A stretch of DNA of 64,000 nucleotides from assembly GCA_029448655.1 (NCBI GenBank), contig JACCLO010000015.1:1178001-1242000 (forward strand), read 5' to 3'. The translations under genes and the position numbers were made by a program. Origin of the DNA: Wolfiporia cocos. Taxonomy: Eukaryota > Basidiomycota > Agaricomycetes > Polyporales > Phaeolaceae. The notes beneath the pieces were generated by a model. The model saw only the letters and a program-made list of their open reading frames with translations. It was not told the DNA's origin and did no database searches. This document shows positions 11,714-22,571 of this stretch, piece after piece (position 1 is the first letter of the stretch; the number at the start of each line of letters is the position of its first letter).

Positions 11714-11879
11714 CCTAGTCTCGGTTCCAGACCTTATACCTCACGTGGCACCTGCAGCCCGGACATGTCCGGGCGGAGTGCGAAAAACATATTGCAGGTG
11801 CCACTGGTATAAGGTCTGGTGGGTTTGGTCAGGGCGGGTGTAGGTGACCCTGTCTCGTGACCGCGACGCTGGGGCCTAC
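11714..11879 (+). repeat. Left TIR with two nested palindromes
   Basis: A perfect 14-bp stem (CCAGACCTTATACC, 11727-11740, with 11806-11819) encloses a perfect 12-bp stem (GTGGCACCTGCA, 11745-11756, with 11793-11804). A further palindrome CCCGGACATGTCCGGG sits in the loop. The segment GCGGAGTGCGAAAAACATAT (from 11773) is unchanged in the right TIR. Confidence 0.85.
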
Positions 11880-11956
11880 CTGAGCAGGCTTGCAAACGCA
11901 AAGTCTGGCTGGCCACACCTGTGCAGTACTGTATCACCTTATGACTCCAAATTATA

Positions 11957-12720
11957 ATGTCTCAGCTTGATGATGATATCTATATTGATGATGACGAGGA
12001 GTACCTTATGTGCAAGGATGAAGATGACTTAGCTCCCGGGCAATGGATCGCACGCAACGACTGCGGGCTTCTCTGATGGCATCTGGCGATATCGCTCAAC
12101 GGGTCTTACATGTGCTTGCTTACATGGACTTCGAGGGGCTGGATCTTCCCCTGTTTCTCTGGGCTCTCAGCTGGAATCCTGACGTTCCGGAATTAAAATC
12201 TGATGGCAAGGCTCGCTATGCACGAACCGCTCTTATGCTCAGCATAGAGCTTCCAGAGATTCTACGGAGATGGTATAGACCACCTCAGACTCACAATACT
12301 GGAACCCATACACGTGCTGCACATCAAGTTATTGAGGATCTCACACTTGAGACTGTCAATCGCAAAATCAACCATGAAATGCAAGAATTCTCTGTAGAAC
12401 TCCGCTCGCTACTCTCCGAGGACTTACTTCTAGAGTTTTCTTGGTGAGAAGCTGCAGACAAAGCCCGGCAACAAGCGCCCACAATTTGGTCAATCCTTCG
12501 TAGTGCCGCTTCTACTAAACATCAAGATATGAAAAATATAATGAAAAGACCTGATGCAGTAAGTAATACTTGTGGCTGTGATGATCCCATAACTGATCGT
12601 TCTATAGTGCATTCTCACAATCATTTCAATGCTGTCCTATTCACGCTCCCACCATTCCTGCAAGCTCGCCAAGCAACTAAGTGTTTACTTCTCACCATTT
12701 GAAGCTTGGGGCTGAAGACC
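11957..12720 (+). pseudogene. DUF6589-type protein, N-terminal fragment
   Basis: The main frame (12043-12447) reads RVLHVLAYMDFEGLDLPLFL, WALSWNPD, ARYARTALMLSIELPEILRR and WYRPP, the opening block I associate with DUF6589 proteins of Agaricomycetes. After its TGA, 12480-12520 gives PTIWSILRSAA and, after a probable intron, 12606-12700 gives VHSHNHFNAVLFTLPPFLQA, matching the next conserved block, then a stop. An acidic start (MSQLDDDIYIDDDEEYL, ATG 11957) lies in another frame upstream and could be a first exon. The large C-terminal part of the family is absent. Function of DUF6589 is unknown. It lies inside the TIR-bounded element, convergent with a helicase fragment. Confidence 0.6.
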
Positions 12721-13075
12721 TCCGCATTCACAGGGGTCGCACTCAATCCCAACTGTGTCAATCTTGCCGCCTAAATTCCACTTAACATCGTTGCCATTTT
12801 AAGGCTGAATCGAGCTAATTGAGTACTTACCTGATCCTTCTCAAGCTCATTTAAAGGTGAGATGACAATAACAACCTTCTTCTCCGTCTCATCAGCCATC
12901 AAAATCAGAGCAAATGGCATAGTTTTGCCCGATCCTGTGCCAGCAATTACAACGGAGTCTAGATGCAAAAGCAGTGCCTCCGTAACATTGAGCTGCCAGT
13001 CGTACGGTACTCTGTCAGGCCCAAATACGTCTTGAAATTTCTCAGTGTTTTAAGCAGCGTGTATCCGCGGATGAG
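12640..13075 (-). pseudogene. RecQ-like superfamily II helicase fragment
   Basis: On the minus strand the reading is FGPDRVPYDWQLNVTEALLL (Q-motif-like region), HLDSVVIAGTGSGKTMPFAL with Walker A GTGSGKT, then VVIVISPLNELEKDQ (motif Ia). A GT donor after KDQ and a further exon, ARLTQLGLSATPVNAEVFS, follow. This is the first third of the RecQ-like helicases common in Agaricomycete repeats; the DEAH motif and the C-terminal half are missing. It lies tail to tail with the DUF6589 frame inside the same transposon. The reading is fragmentary and the catalytic core incomplete, so no activity is expected. Confidence 0.65.
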
Positions 13076-13199
13076 TATTGGCGATTCTTCTCGGCCGCAG
13101 TACGCGCCACATTGAGCATATCCGTGAATTTGTTAACATCACGATCAAACAGACTGCCGTGAGTTTGCTTAGAGGGCATTATGGCAGTAATTCTGCGAA

Positions 13200-13829
13200 T
13201 AGTGATGTGCCAGGCCCGGCTTTGGGCCATATGCTGGGCCGGGCCAAGCCCTACTTGGGCCAGGCCAGGACAGGCTCTACACCATGGCTTGAGACGGCCC
13301 AGGGCCCGGCTTGTGTCTCAAGCCAGGCCGGGCCAAGCCGTGAGCCCTGGGCCTGAAAGCTCTGACAGATAAAATGTCTAGTAACTATGATATAAGGGTA
13401 GCAGTATGCCATATTCCAATGAAGTATGTCTATATTATTAAATTCAAGCAAGAGGATAGTCCCATGGATTGAATTCTTGGTGCTGAAGCCTGTCGCTCAC
13501 TTTGGGGCGCCTATACGATGCCCCATTTGGAAGGCGCGCCACAGAGCACCGTGCCGGTGAAATGATGATTTCACACTATAATTCACTAATTATTGAAGAT
13601 ACTGGAGCTTGGCTTTGTCAGAAGATAGTTGGAGAAGGTACGTTATGAGTTTGTGTGGCCACAGTGATGATCATCCTCACAGTGCCAGGCCCCAGGCAAG
13701 CCCCAGGCTGGGCCGGGCCAAGCCGTGGGCCGTCAATGGGGCCCGGCCTGAGGTTTTGAAAAGCCGAGGCCGTCCAAAGCCAGGCCAAAGCCGGGGCTTT
13801 TGAGCCGAGCCGGGCCTGGCACATCACTA
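13200..13829. mobile_element. hAT-like non-autonomous element no. 2 (8-bp TSD)
   Basis: Flanked by exact TCTGCGAA (13192-13199 and 13830-13837). Tips are TAGTGATGTGCCAGGCCCGG and its inverse. Subterminal zones (13210-13355 and 13680-13815) are dense in GGCCCGGC/GCCGGGCC-type units; the centre is AT-rich. No coding capacity. Its tip and motif match 49254-49858. It sits within the element 11714-14053 and is younger than it. Confidence 0.9.
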
Positions 13830-13893
13830 TCTGCGAAGGCAGGTAGTATACAAGTACAATTGTGAGGACGGCACACCGCCAACACGTCACACT

Positions 13894-14053
13894 GTAGGCG
13901 CCAGCGTCGCGGTCACGAGATGGGGTCACCTACACCCGCCCTGACCAAACCCACCAGACCTTGTACAGTGGCTGCTGCAATATGTTTTTCGCACTCCGCT
14001 TGGGCCCTCCCGAGTGGCAGCAGCCACGTGCAAGGGCTGGGGACGAGACTAGG
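13894..14053 (-). repeat. Right TIR with covarying palindromes
   Basis: Inverse of 11714-11879. Stems CCAGACCTTG (13954-13963) with 14031-14040 (one mismatch) and GTGGCTGCTGC (13968-13978) with 14017-14027 (perfect) occupy the same places as the left stems, although the stem sequence differs at several paired positions. Confidence 0.85.
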
Positions 14054-14089
14054 TATTGCCAGACCATGGCATGTCAGGCGCGGTGAAAG

Positions 14090-14815
14090 ATTTGAGGTTA
14101 ATTACCCAGCGGGTTTGCGTAGCACCAATCGCCTAAGGTCATGTGTGCTCCCCAGCAGTGGGCGCTCTGGTGCTGCCGCATTGAAGACCCCAAAGCTGTG
14201 GTGTTGCTGTGGTAGCGTAAAGAGGCAGAATGGAATACAGTCACCATCTATGTGTGCATGGACCTGGATACTTAGAATCAAAATGTAGCAAGCTCACAGC
14301 ACTATTATTAACTGAAGTACTTGTAATAGAAAACATTAGTCAAATTCGTTATAGACAATGTATGACACTGCTCATGACTAAGATCACTTTTTCAGTGGTT
14401 AGTGGGTTCGTTTATACGTGCTTCACTCTTGAGCCAGTGTAACTCCGCATGGTCTCGTTGGCCCTCAAGAATATGCAAGAATCATCGTAGCACTGCAATC
14501 GACTAAGTTATTGACACGTCGACTTCATCTTCGTTGTCAAGAGGCTGTAGATTGGGCGTGGACTTCGTGCTTAGTACTTACACATCAGCATTGTATGCAC
14601 TGGCCCCCTCCTGCATACATACAACAATCTAGGTAGTTGTTTATTGTAATCCTATGATGCATGTAATGCATATATCTTTAATTCAGTTGATGGGGTCGGC
14701 CGAAATGTTCAACGTCTGTCAATAATCGCACAGAGGTGCCCGCTGCAACCAACGTGGCAGTATACACGTAATATTCGGTGCTTGGTGCTATGCAAACCCG
14801 CTGGGTAATTAACCT
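14090..14815. repeat. Inverted repeat pair, about 40 bp arms
   Basis: Arm one (about 14091-14130, ttgaggttaattaccca..) is the inverse of arm two (about 14776-14813). The arms share TTGAGGTTAATTACCCAGCG and the following GGGTTTGC(A/G)TAGCACCAA. The interior (14131-14775) holds no recognised gene. No flanking duplication was found, so this could be a decayed foldback element. Confidence 0.55.
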
Positions 14816-15799
14816 CAAGTCACGCAGCCACTCAACACACAAACCCGGCCCAACCATGTAGCGGCCTCGCTGGACCATACGACAGGCATAGCTCACAGTT
14901 TGGAGCTGCTTGATACTTACTGCCTGCCACATAACCCTTTGCAGTAGGGAGCACACAGAGTTCCCAACCTCGTGCATAAGTGGCCGAGTGGCACAGTACC
15001 TTTGATTTGGACTATGAGGGACTTCAGTCAATTATCTTAATCTGCCAACTGCCCTTCACTTAAGAAATTGCAGTTGCCAGCTAGGTTTGCACACAGATCA
15101 ATCTACACCAATCCTGATGAAGCTAGCTCTGCACACAGGTTAATCTACACAATTGCGCAGATTAATCTACACACATGCTGATGGAGCCACGTGCGTGGTA
15201 GATCAGATCACGTATAGATGTGTGACAGTATAGATTAGTGTATGCTTACAAATGTACAACAATACAGTTCAATACACCAGTACTGATCAGTGTTGGCTCA
15301 ATGTACCTGTTGTATCAGATCTGAGATGCAAATCTATTTGCTTGTCTAGGGTGTATGCAACGTGTACCTCTTGGTTGCAGTGAGAATTCTACCTGATGGT
15401 TCTGGTTAGATATGAGCATGCAAACGACCAGGTTCTACACACCTTAATCTAGCAAACATCTACTTTCATATCCTCATCCCACTCCCACATGTAGACTGAC
15501 GGCTCTGCCCTCTTCTTGTTAGCCTCCTCCAGCTCATTCATTAGATTGATGATTGAAGAACTCGATGTGGACCTGCACTTCTTGCACGAACAATGGGAAG
15601 TGGTCACAGTGGCCACTCTCAACATGGATGCCATGGGCTGGCCATCCTTGGCCTTGTGTATTTTGCATTTTGGGCACACCAGTGGGTGCACATGCACCAT
15701 TGTCGCATTTATGGGGGAATCCTCCCATGGTGGGCATTCCAAGGCTACACATTAGTCGCAAAAGGATACTACTGGTGAAGCTTCATCATGCACCTTGAG
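14816..15799. other. No gene recognised
   Basis: Short frames on both strands around 15450-15760 carry cysteine-rich stretches (minus frame with CPKCKIH and CSCKKCR), but no family could be named. Three 'gattaatctacac' variants between 15100 and 15170 form a short degenerate repeat. Confidence 0.3.
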
Positions 15800-15805
15800 T
15801 CCTTA

Positions 15806-16447
15806 CAGTCGTTCCCGAAAATAATGTCAAAGTCACGTTTTTTTTGCGCGTCGTCTCGACGCGCCAAAGTTCCGAGCCAAAGTTCTGAGCCATCTTCCGA
15901 CTCGTAAGCGCCCGTAAGCGCACCTACTTGCATTTGTGTACTGCACTGTTTTCTGCAGCTATGGGTAATAGAAGAATCAACAAAGATATGAAACTGTGTT
16001 CTCCTCGTCCATGGCAAGCGGTTGGGCCCAACATGGTATTCGTGAGATTCTAATCATCTCCCACTAGTCTACCATTGGGAGCACATCTTCGGCCACATCG
16101 TCAAGCCATCACTGTTGCTGTGGCGTGATCGCGTTCATATTAGCACCCGGGCTGTAATGAACCCTATTTATCTTTTGCACGAAAACATCCCAATGCCCAT
16201 CCCGACGAATTCCTGTTCTGACTGGCTAATATTATGATATCATCACATTCCAAATTGCACTGCAATAAGCCCCGTGGGAAATGCGACATGTTTGAGCTCA
16301 AGAGGAAGGCTCAAAACGATGGCATACAGGTGCGCTTACAGGCGCTTACGAGTCGGAAGATGGCTCGGAACTTTGGCTCGGAACTTTGGCGCGTCGAGAC
16401 GACGCGCAAAAAAAACGTGACTTTGACATTATTTTCGGGAACGACTG
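15806..16447. mobile_element. Tc1/mariner-like MITE (TA TSD, TIR about 120 bp)
   Basis: Both ends read CAGTCGTTCCCGAAAATAAT going inward, flanked by TA (15804-15805 and 16448-16449). The inverted repeats run on for about 120 bp, through a T8/A8 tract, GCGCGTCGTCTCGACGCGCC (itself palindromic) and a doubled CGGAACTTTGGCT unit, with only a few differences. The 640-bp length and the lack of a clear transposase frame make it a MITE or foldback element. Superfamily is inferred from the TA duplication only. Confidence 0.75.
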
Positions 16448-16449
16448 TA

Positions 16450-17540
16450 ATCCAGTTATGTGAGCTAGGTATATAGGGATAGCCATGTGGTGCAATGCGT
16501 CCTGCTCTAAAGCCAGCCCAGGGCACCTGGTGAATGTCTAATTGTCAGGTGGGCACAAATATCAGACTGTCACATAGCACACACCGTGTCACATCTGGCA
16601 GTTGCATCAACAGCACATTAGCATTTGGCACAGGGATCCTCAAGGGCAGATGTCCACCCACACCTCCCAAACTCGATCCCAGATTTCCACTCTAGTCATG
16701 TCTACATCCAGGCCAAACATATTCAGCATTGAGGGAAAGTCTGCCAGCCACACGTATCCATTCACAGCATGGATGATAGTGGCTGCTGGCATCAACCTGT
16801 CCTATAAGAACCAATAATAAAATGATGTTCAATGGAGAAAGCTCAGTCACTAACCTTCTTCCAGAACACCACACACACACTGCAGTGATCTTGTCCTGGG
16901 CCATCACTATCACAAGACGGCTCACGCAGGGAGGGAACCTAAGTGTATCCCCTACATCATTGCTAGGGGATAGAACTACAAGGACTTGCTACGTCATTGT
17001 AGCAGAGGTTGCCTTCTAGGGGGTAACCAAGAAGTAGTAGCAGGGCTCACGAGCAGAGTAGATCAAGGGGCGCTATGGGCCCAGATGACAATAATAGGCT
17101 AAGGGCCTATAGTCCTAGCCAATGGAATATATACATGAGAGGACTGGTAACTACTGGGTACCTAGTCTACCCTAAAGTAATGGCCTGTGCGCCCTAATGG
17201 CTGCACAGAGGCTGGTGAAAGGCTAAAGTAGGGGCCTGGCATCAAGCCTTGCCCATAGTAACCAAAGCTGCTAGGCCATAAGGGCCTAGCAGGGTATATA
17301 GTATAAGCAGGCACCACCTACGTGGTCACCTGCCTACACGTTGTGTTCACGTGCTACCTATCTGTGCATGTACATAAGGCCCTATGCATCCAGTAAGGGG
17401 CATGAGGGTGGCTACTGGCCTTTAAGGGCTTTAGGGGGCGCCCAAATAGCCCATATTCTAGGGGAAACACCATATATTATATTAAACAGAGAGGATGTAC
17501 TTTCTTGTGACAATCATGTTGCTCATGGACTTGCCATCGC
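16450..17540. other. No gene recognised
   Basis: Short frames only. 16980-17480 has 'taatggcc' and 'cataagggcctag' motifs reminiscent of the LTR families here and a TATATAGTATAA box near 17296, so it may be an old LTR, but no end or target duplication was found. Confidence 0.3.
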
Positions 17541-17626
17541 GGTCATGGTCATCACAGTTGCAGTCATTGTGGTCATGGTCATTGTGGTCGCAGTCATCGC
17601 AGTCGCAGTCATCATGGTCACCGACA
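17541..17626 (+). repeat. GTCATN/GTGGTC microsatellite-like tract
   Basis: Runs of 6-mers of the type gtcatg, gtcatt, gtggtc and gcagtc in a row. In one frame it would encode only V, I, M, A and T residues, which is an artefact of the repeat rather than evidence for a membrane protein. Confidence 0.6.
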
Positions 17627-17715
17627 TCCTTCTGTGATTAAAGTAGAATCACAATGTAGGCTTTGTATGTCAAACATTCACTTACCTGTGAGGGACTGCC
17701 TGTGTTGCTTGCTTG

Positions 17716-18423
17716 TGTTACGGTCATTTTGATTTTTCGAATATCGACAGAACTCACCATCGGGCGAATACGATACAGGGACTTGTTGCGCAACCAACCC
17801 CCCTGGCTACTCGTGACTCTACTGGGCGCATCCCCAGTTGTACTAGTCTATAGGGCGCGTTTCATCTTCGGCAGATCCAACTCTGCCACCGTTTCATGTT
17901 CATCGTTTATTAGCTGCTAGATGGCGTTCAACCGCCATCATTCCTATCTATCGTCTCAGATATATCACTACATACCTATCAAACGTTTGGTACTACACCG
18001 TAGATAGTATCGGTGACATCTGGGACAGGCTTGACCCCTAAGACCTAACGTAGTATATAAATTCCTGTACTTACTGTCGAGGTTCCTCAGCTCGACCTTG
18101 TTGTACAAACAAGAAGTCTTATACTCGTTCTCAAACGTAGGAAACTACGCTCAGTATTTCTCGCTCGAGCAACCGAACGACTAAGTCCTCGAAGTGCACA
18201 TTGACTTCTCGGACTTAGGCGAGTCTTATATTCTATCAGACTCGCACTTGAACCAATTATATCCTCTAACGCGTATTGGATATTAACCGATCTCCTAAGG
18301 ACTTCACTTAGGACCCGAAGGCATCTAACGAGTATTTGCCTTGCATACGGCGACGTGCCTACGTGCAGAAGAACGATCTATATTTGCGACTCGAATATAC
18401 GAACGGGTATTCGACCCGTAACA
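17716..18423. mobile_element. Solo LTR, TGTTACGG family copy 2
   Basis: 708 bp from TGTTACGG to CCCGTAACA, flanked by exact GCTTG (17711-17715 and 18424-18428). The terminal segment TCGAATA(T/C)(A/C)CG and the GGTCGAG..CTCGACC block match 2184-2719 in inverted orientation. No coding region. Confidence 0.88.
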
Positions 18424-18529
18424 GCTTGGGTCAGCAATGCTAGTAATTTCATGATGTCATCGTCGACCTCATCATCATCGTCCTTCTGATCACACATCAG
18501 TACTGCCCTCCAATAGAGTGTGAAAGAAC

Positions 18530-19062
18530 TTATGCTCTCACGAGAAGGTCGTTGAAGTACTTGTTTGAAATGGTGTTCATGGTGTCGTTCCTCTTGCCAT
18601 TATCTTGTTTGACCACAGACAATTTCTTCCTTGTTTTTACCTCTTCCTTAAGCCTTGATTTTGCGTTGCTGGCAGCCTTGGCGGCCTCCTGTTTCAGATG
18701 GCGGGCCTTCCTCGTTTGTGCCTGTTCGAACTGTTTGACAGCCCTCACATTCAAGTTCTCGCAGGCTTTGTCGTGCTTGTGTTTCTCTTCCTCTCACTGT
18801 GCCTGCTTGCAGGAAAGTCATGGTGCTCCTGTCTGCATACCTTTTCGCATTCGCACTCCTCATGTTTACATGCTTTCTCCAGGTCTTGTTGTAACTTTCT
18901 GTTGGTGGCAGTGGCTGTCCATGCTGCTATGTTTTGGGTGCACTTGGCAGCATTGTTCTGGGCATCCTTGAAGCAAATTTTCTCAACGGTAATAGGTCCT
19001 GCTGGTGGAACCACCTCTCCCTGCAATTTCCAGGACCCACACACTTTGCCGGTCAGCATCAA
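18530..19062 (-). CDS. Unrecognised basic coiled-coil reading frames
   Basis: Three overlapping minus frames (18751-19062, 18648-18863, 18530-18754) form a plausible run: a Cys/Glu-rich segment (KACKHEECECEKVCRQE) followed by a Lys/Glu/Ala-rich helix (RLKEEVKTRKKLSVVKQDNG). The order suggests one protein with two introns or frame shifts. It lies downstream of the KDZ transposase on the same strand and could be its C-terminus or a second gene of that element. No domain was recognised and no start is convincing. Confidence 0.3.
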
Positions 19063-19659
19063 ATAGCGTCGCTACAGGTGGGACTTGCCAGAAAGAGCCA
19101 GTTGCCAACATGCCCTTCCTTGTAGCAAAGCTGGGACCTTACTGGACATAACTTGCATTGAGGACACCTAGCTGAGATCAGCAGTCAGCGGGTGAGAGAG
19201 CCTTTCTCTATTAGCCTCTTAAGGCGGGGAGAGTACTTGGATTTCGGCATGGGGCATTGCGCCAGACAGGATGAGGACTTATTGAGGATGGGATGGCAAA
19301 GCTGGACATGGCAGGGAAGAAAGGAGGGTGAAGAAAATTTCTCGGCATCAGGACGAAACAGGAATTGTGGCTTGTTATTTTTTTTCTCTGGGTATATGTT
19401 TTCTTTAATTATGGCAGTGACGTCTGGTACGTGGCACCGTAATTATTGTGAAACTGTTATTGTGGTATATCGGCCCCCAGACACACCACATTGTGGTGTG
19501 GGCTGACATATGTATGGTCCATCATCAGCCAGCACATGTTCTTACTCACTGCACGTACGGACCAATATCTACCCCTCACCCACTGATGAGACCCCTCACT
19601 GATCATCTATGATGACACCTACTCCAATAAATCGTGGTCCATCGTCAGTCAGGGTATGT
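19063..19659. other. Gap within KDZ region; dispersed repeat at 19545-19670
   Basis: No coding match. 'acggaccaatatctA(c/a)ccctca' and 'cgtggtccatcgtc' recur in the same order at 35078-35145, marking a dispersed repeat of unknown type. Confidence 0.4.
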
Positions 19660-22560
19660 TCACTCTACCCGCTCATTGCAGATGGCATCAGCTTCTTGGG
19701 TGACTGCTTTCATGTGCTTTGTTGCAAGATCGCATGCTGTGAAAGTCAGAATCACAAGGTGCCAGCAGCAGCAACACTCAAACATACCTAGGGAGTGCAC
19801 CCACCTGACATTCATATCTGAATGGTGATCATTGATGACATCACAGTGATGCCCCACTGACATCTCCCACGTGCGGGCTCCCAGTGCATTCAGCACTGCC
19901 CACACCCTCTCTGCTGCTTCATCATCCGTCATCCCCACTCCAGATAGCAGATAAAAAGATAACAAAAAATGGCAGAGCACACGATGCATCTGCTCATGTA
20001 ACCTTCCTACACCACATTCAGTATCCAGAAAGTGCACGGACCCTATGCTAACAAATTGATCCAAATGGTCTTGCACCTTCACCATCTGCTTGTTGAAATT
20101 GATCGAATATTGACAATTAATGTCATACCCAGAAATAGAAATATGAAGGAGGAGATCCATCCAAGGCTGTAAGCTAGAAAGCATGGCAAAATCAACGTTC
20201 ACGAATCTAAATCCCCATTAGTGCCCGTATATGCTATCAATGTGATGTCCATACCTTTCTCCTTTTTGCAGGTCAACCCCACCTGCAGGCAATATGAACA
20301 TGTGCCTTGTGCATATCAGCCCTACCGTCCCAGATACCTTGGACCAATGCCCTCCATATCCCATAGCGCCAAACTTGTTGCATATTGATTCCTGCCCCAC
20401 GTACTCAGATGGGTCCCAATTGAAATGCACTTATAGGCGCACCTCCCTAGTGACATTTCCTGCCAGTGTTAGAAATCAAGCACAGTCATTCTCATCTGCA
20501 AAATAGGCCACTCCTTTTGTAAACGGTCTGTTGTCAGGGTCCAAAGGCTTCTTGTGCATGTTCTGGTGAAAATTCCCATCTACGGTGTGAAACAACATGT
20601 TGAGGTATCTATTGTACCGGTTGTGCATGAGTAAAAACTCATAGCTGGCTAATGACTTCACATACCATTTCTCTTTGGGACAATCTTTCCAACCAGGGTC
20701 CATGTTCATCATTGGTTGTGGACAAGCGGGACACCAGACTGCCAGACTTCTTGCAGGTAGATGGGTAGAAGGGTGAACACCAGCGTGTTTCATCGCTTAC
20801 AGAAAGGCAAATTCCCATTGAGCGGTCAAAAACTCGTGATATCTGTCCTGCAAGAGACTCAGCTCGCTTCCCAGTATGCCAAAAAAAAGATAGTCGTACT
20901 GTGACATGATCAACACTGATATTGTCCGTATTTCGCTGTAAATACATGATGAAATTATGGGCACTGATTTGAGCTTGCAGCATGAGTTTATGAAATTCCT
21001 GCATGACTTGAATGGTGAAGACAGTCACTGGCCTGGTCCAAGTCACCGGAAATAATCCGAATTCAATCAATTGGAGCGATTCTGCTTGTGGATAGGGGGT
21101 GCCTGATTGGCTGCATTGGCAAAATTGTACCTCCATCAAGCTGATGCCATGCTTGTGCAATACTGTGAGGGTGTGGACATCACCGGCCTGGGGACATGGT
21201 CTGCCATTGTGACCCAACCAAACAACCAACCCCAGGTCTGATAATGCGACATCCTTCCAAAATTGGTCCTCATCATCCCATTGCTCAATACGGTGAAGGG
21301 GGTTTGTGAGATGGTTGTTGACAACACAGTGAGCATAGCATGGTACCAAGTGGTAGCAATCCATACATCGATGCACTTCTTGGATGGTTGCTGATGCACA
21401 GGGGCTGTGACATCTGGCAGAATTGCATCGGCTAGTGTTGCGAGGTCCGGTCCGGTCCGGTCTTTTGCATATTTCGGGCAGGACCGAGGACCAGGACCAG
21501 GACCGGACCGGTGCAGGCAATGAGAGACCGGACTGAGACCGGTCCCAAGCAGGACCGCGGTCCTATACCGGTCCCAGGACCGGTCTGAACCGGTCCAGGA
21601 CCGATTGAATGGTCATTCACTTGACTATATTTTATTTGTAAGAAAATGCGACGAAAGGGAACTTATTGCTCAACATGTATCAAAAAACACTTAGTACAGC
21701 TCGCAAATTGACTATGATGCACCGATTGTTGAGTTTTGCCAGTATGGTTGGTACACTGAAGCTGGTATATATTTATATATGCCACTGTGGTGACTGCACA
21801 TCTCAGGTTAAACCTGATGACATTTTATTGTTTCATTCTTGTATGACACAATGACTAGTAATAGTGACCACTAAATGGTTGGAAGCCAGTGACTGCATGA
21901 GATTGAACTGCATATATATCTATATCAACATGCAAATGTCAAAGCTACTGGGCGGGATAATATACAACTGTGTGCAAGTCAACAACATTAGTGATAACAT
22001 GAGGGCAGACTCCATGTGTTAAGCACTGCCAAAGACAATAGCAGTGCTTCGTTGTATCATTAATATTAGAAGCTTTACTGGTGAAAACTATTATTGTCAG
22101 GTTTTGTGATGCTTAGCTAGTGGTGCATACATGATGCAGATTGTCTTGGATCACTCACTGGAGTCTTAGGTACTTGATTTTATGTTTAAATTAGTGCATC
22201 ATGGTTTAAAATCTTGGAGTCGAAGAACTATTCTATGCTAACTTTTGGGACCGGTCCGGGACTGGTCCAGACCAGTCCCAACCGGTCCTGTATAAATTGA
22301 CAACTCGTTAGGACCAGGACCAGGACCGTGTTAGGACCGGGACTGGACCGGACCGCTGAATCGGTCCTAATCAGTCCGGTCCTGGTCCTGTCCTTGGTCT
22401 TTAGCGGTCCTTGGGACCGGACCTCACAACACTAGCATCGGCCACACCCTTGTGCATAATTGGGAGCTACCTCATGCATCAGTAATGCTCGCTGGGCATG
22501 TGTTGCCCATTCATCGTTTCATCCGCACCAATGGGGGCTAATATGTGCAATCTGTTAGCA
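19660..22560 (-). pseudogene. KDZ transposase with CxC2 cysteine cluster, decayed
   Basis: Reading down the minus strand: CxC2-like block (HRCMDCYHLVPCYAHCVVNN, then HLTNPLHRIEQWDDEDQFWK and ALSDLGLVVWLGHNGRPCP), then TVLHKHGISLMEVQFCQC, LFPVTWTRPVTVFTIQ and LMLQAQISAHNFIMYLQRNT (20800-21400). ACPQPMMNMDPGW and AYFADE follow (20480-20790). Further on come GGVDLQKGERY (about 20240), GYDINCQYS, DTECGVGRLHEQ and GVGMTDDEAAERVWAVLNAL (19660-20202). These blocks in this order define KDZ DNA transposases of Agaricomycetes. The D of GYDINCQ and the E of DDEAAERVW are candidate catalytic residues. Stops, frame changes and an 8-bp-TSD element (21433-22434) in the N-terminal part make it inactive. Element ends were not found. 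Confidence 0.75.
21433..22434. mobile_element. hAT-like non-autonomous element no. 3 (8-bp TSD)
   Basis: Flanked by exact GCATCGGC (21425-21432 and 22435-22442). Tips are TAGTGTTGCGAGGTCCGG and, inverted, TAGTGTTGTGAGGTCCGG. About 170 bp at each end is packed with GGTCC/GGACCGG units (21440-21605 and 22245-22425); the centre is AT-rich with no gene. Inserted in the CxC2 region of the KDZ frame. Confidence 0.92.
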
Positions 22561-22571
22561 TATGGCATCCA

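Larger units (their letters stand above)
11714..14053. mobile_element. DNA transposon with long hairpin-bearing TIRs (TSD TATTG)
   Basis: Starts CCTAGTCTCG and ends with its inverse CGAGACTAGG, flanked by exact TATTG (11709-11713 and 14054-14058). The terminal inverted repeats extend about 160-166 bp. Inside lie a DUF6589-type frame on plus (11957-12720), a RecQ-like helicase fragment on minus (about 12640-13075) and a later 8-bp-TSD insertion (13200-13829). Without the insertion the element is about 1.7 kb. I do not recognise the superfamily: 5-bp duplication plus 160-bp TIR does not fit hAT, Tc1/mariner or MULE. Whether the enclosed frames are its own genes or captured DNA is open. Confidence 0.75.

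Noticed and set aside
17341..17637. 98-codon frame with a Val/Ile-rich 'membrane' segment
   Set aside because: The hydrophobic stretch is the translation of a GTCATN/GTGGTC microsatellite.
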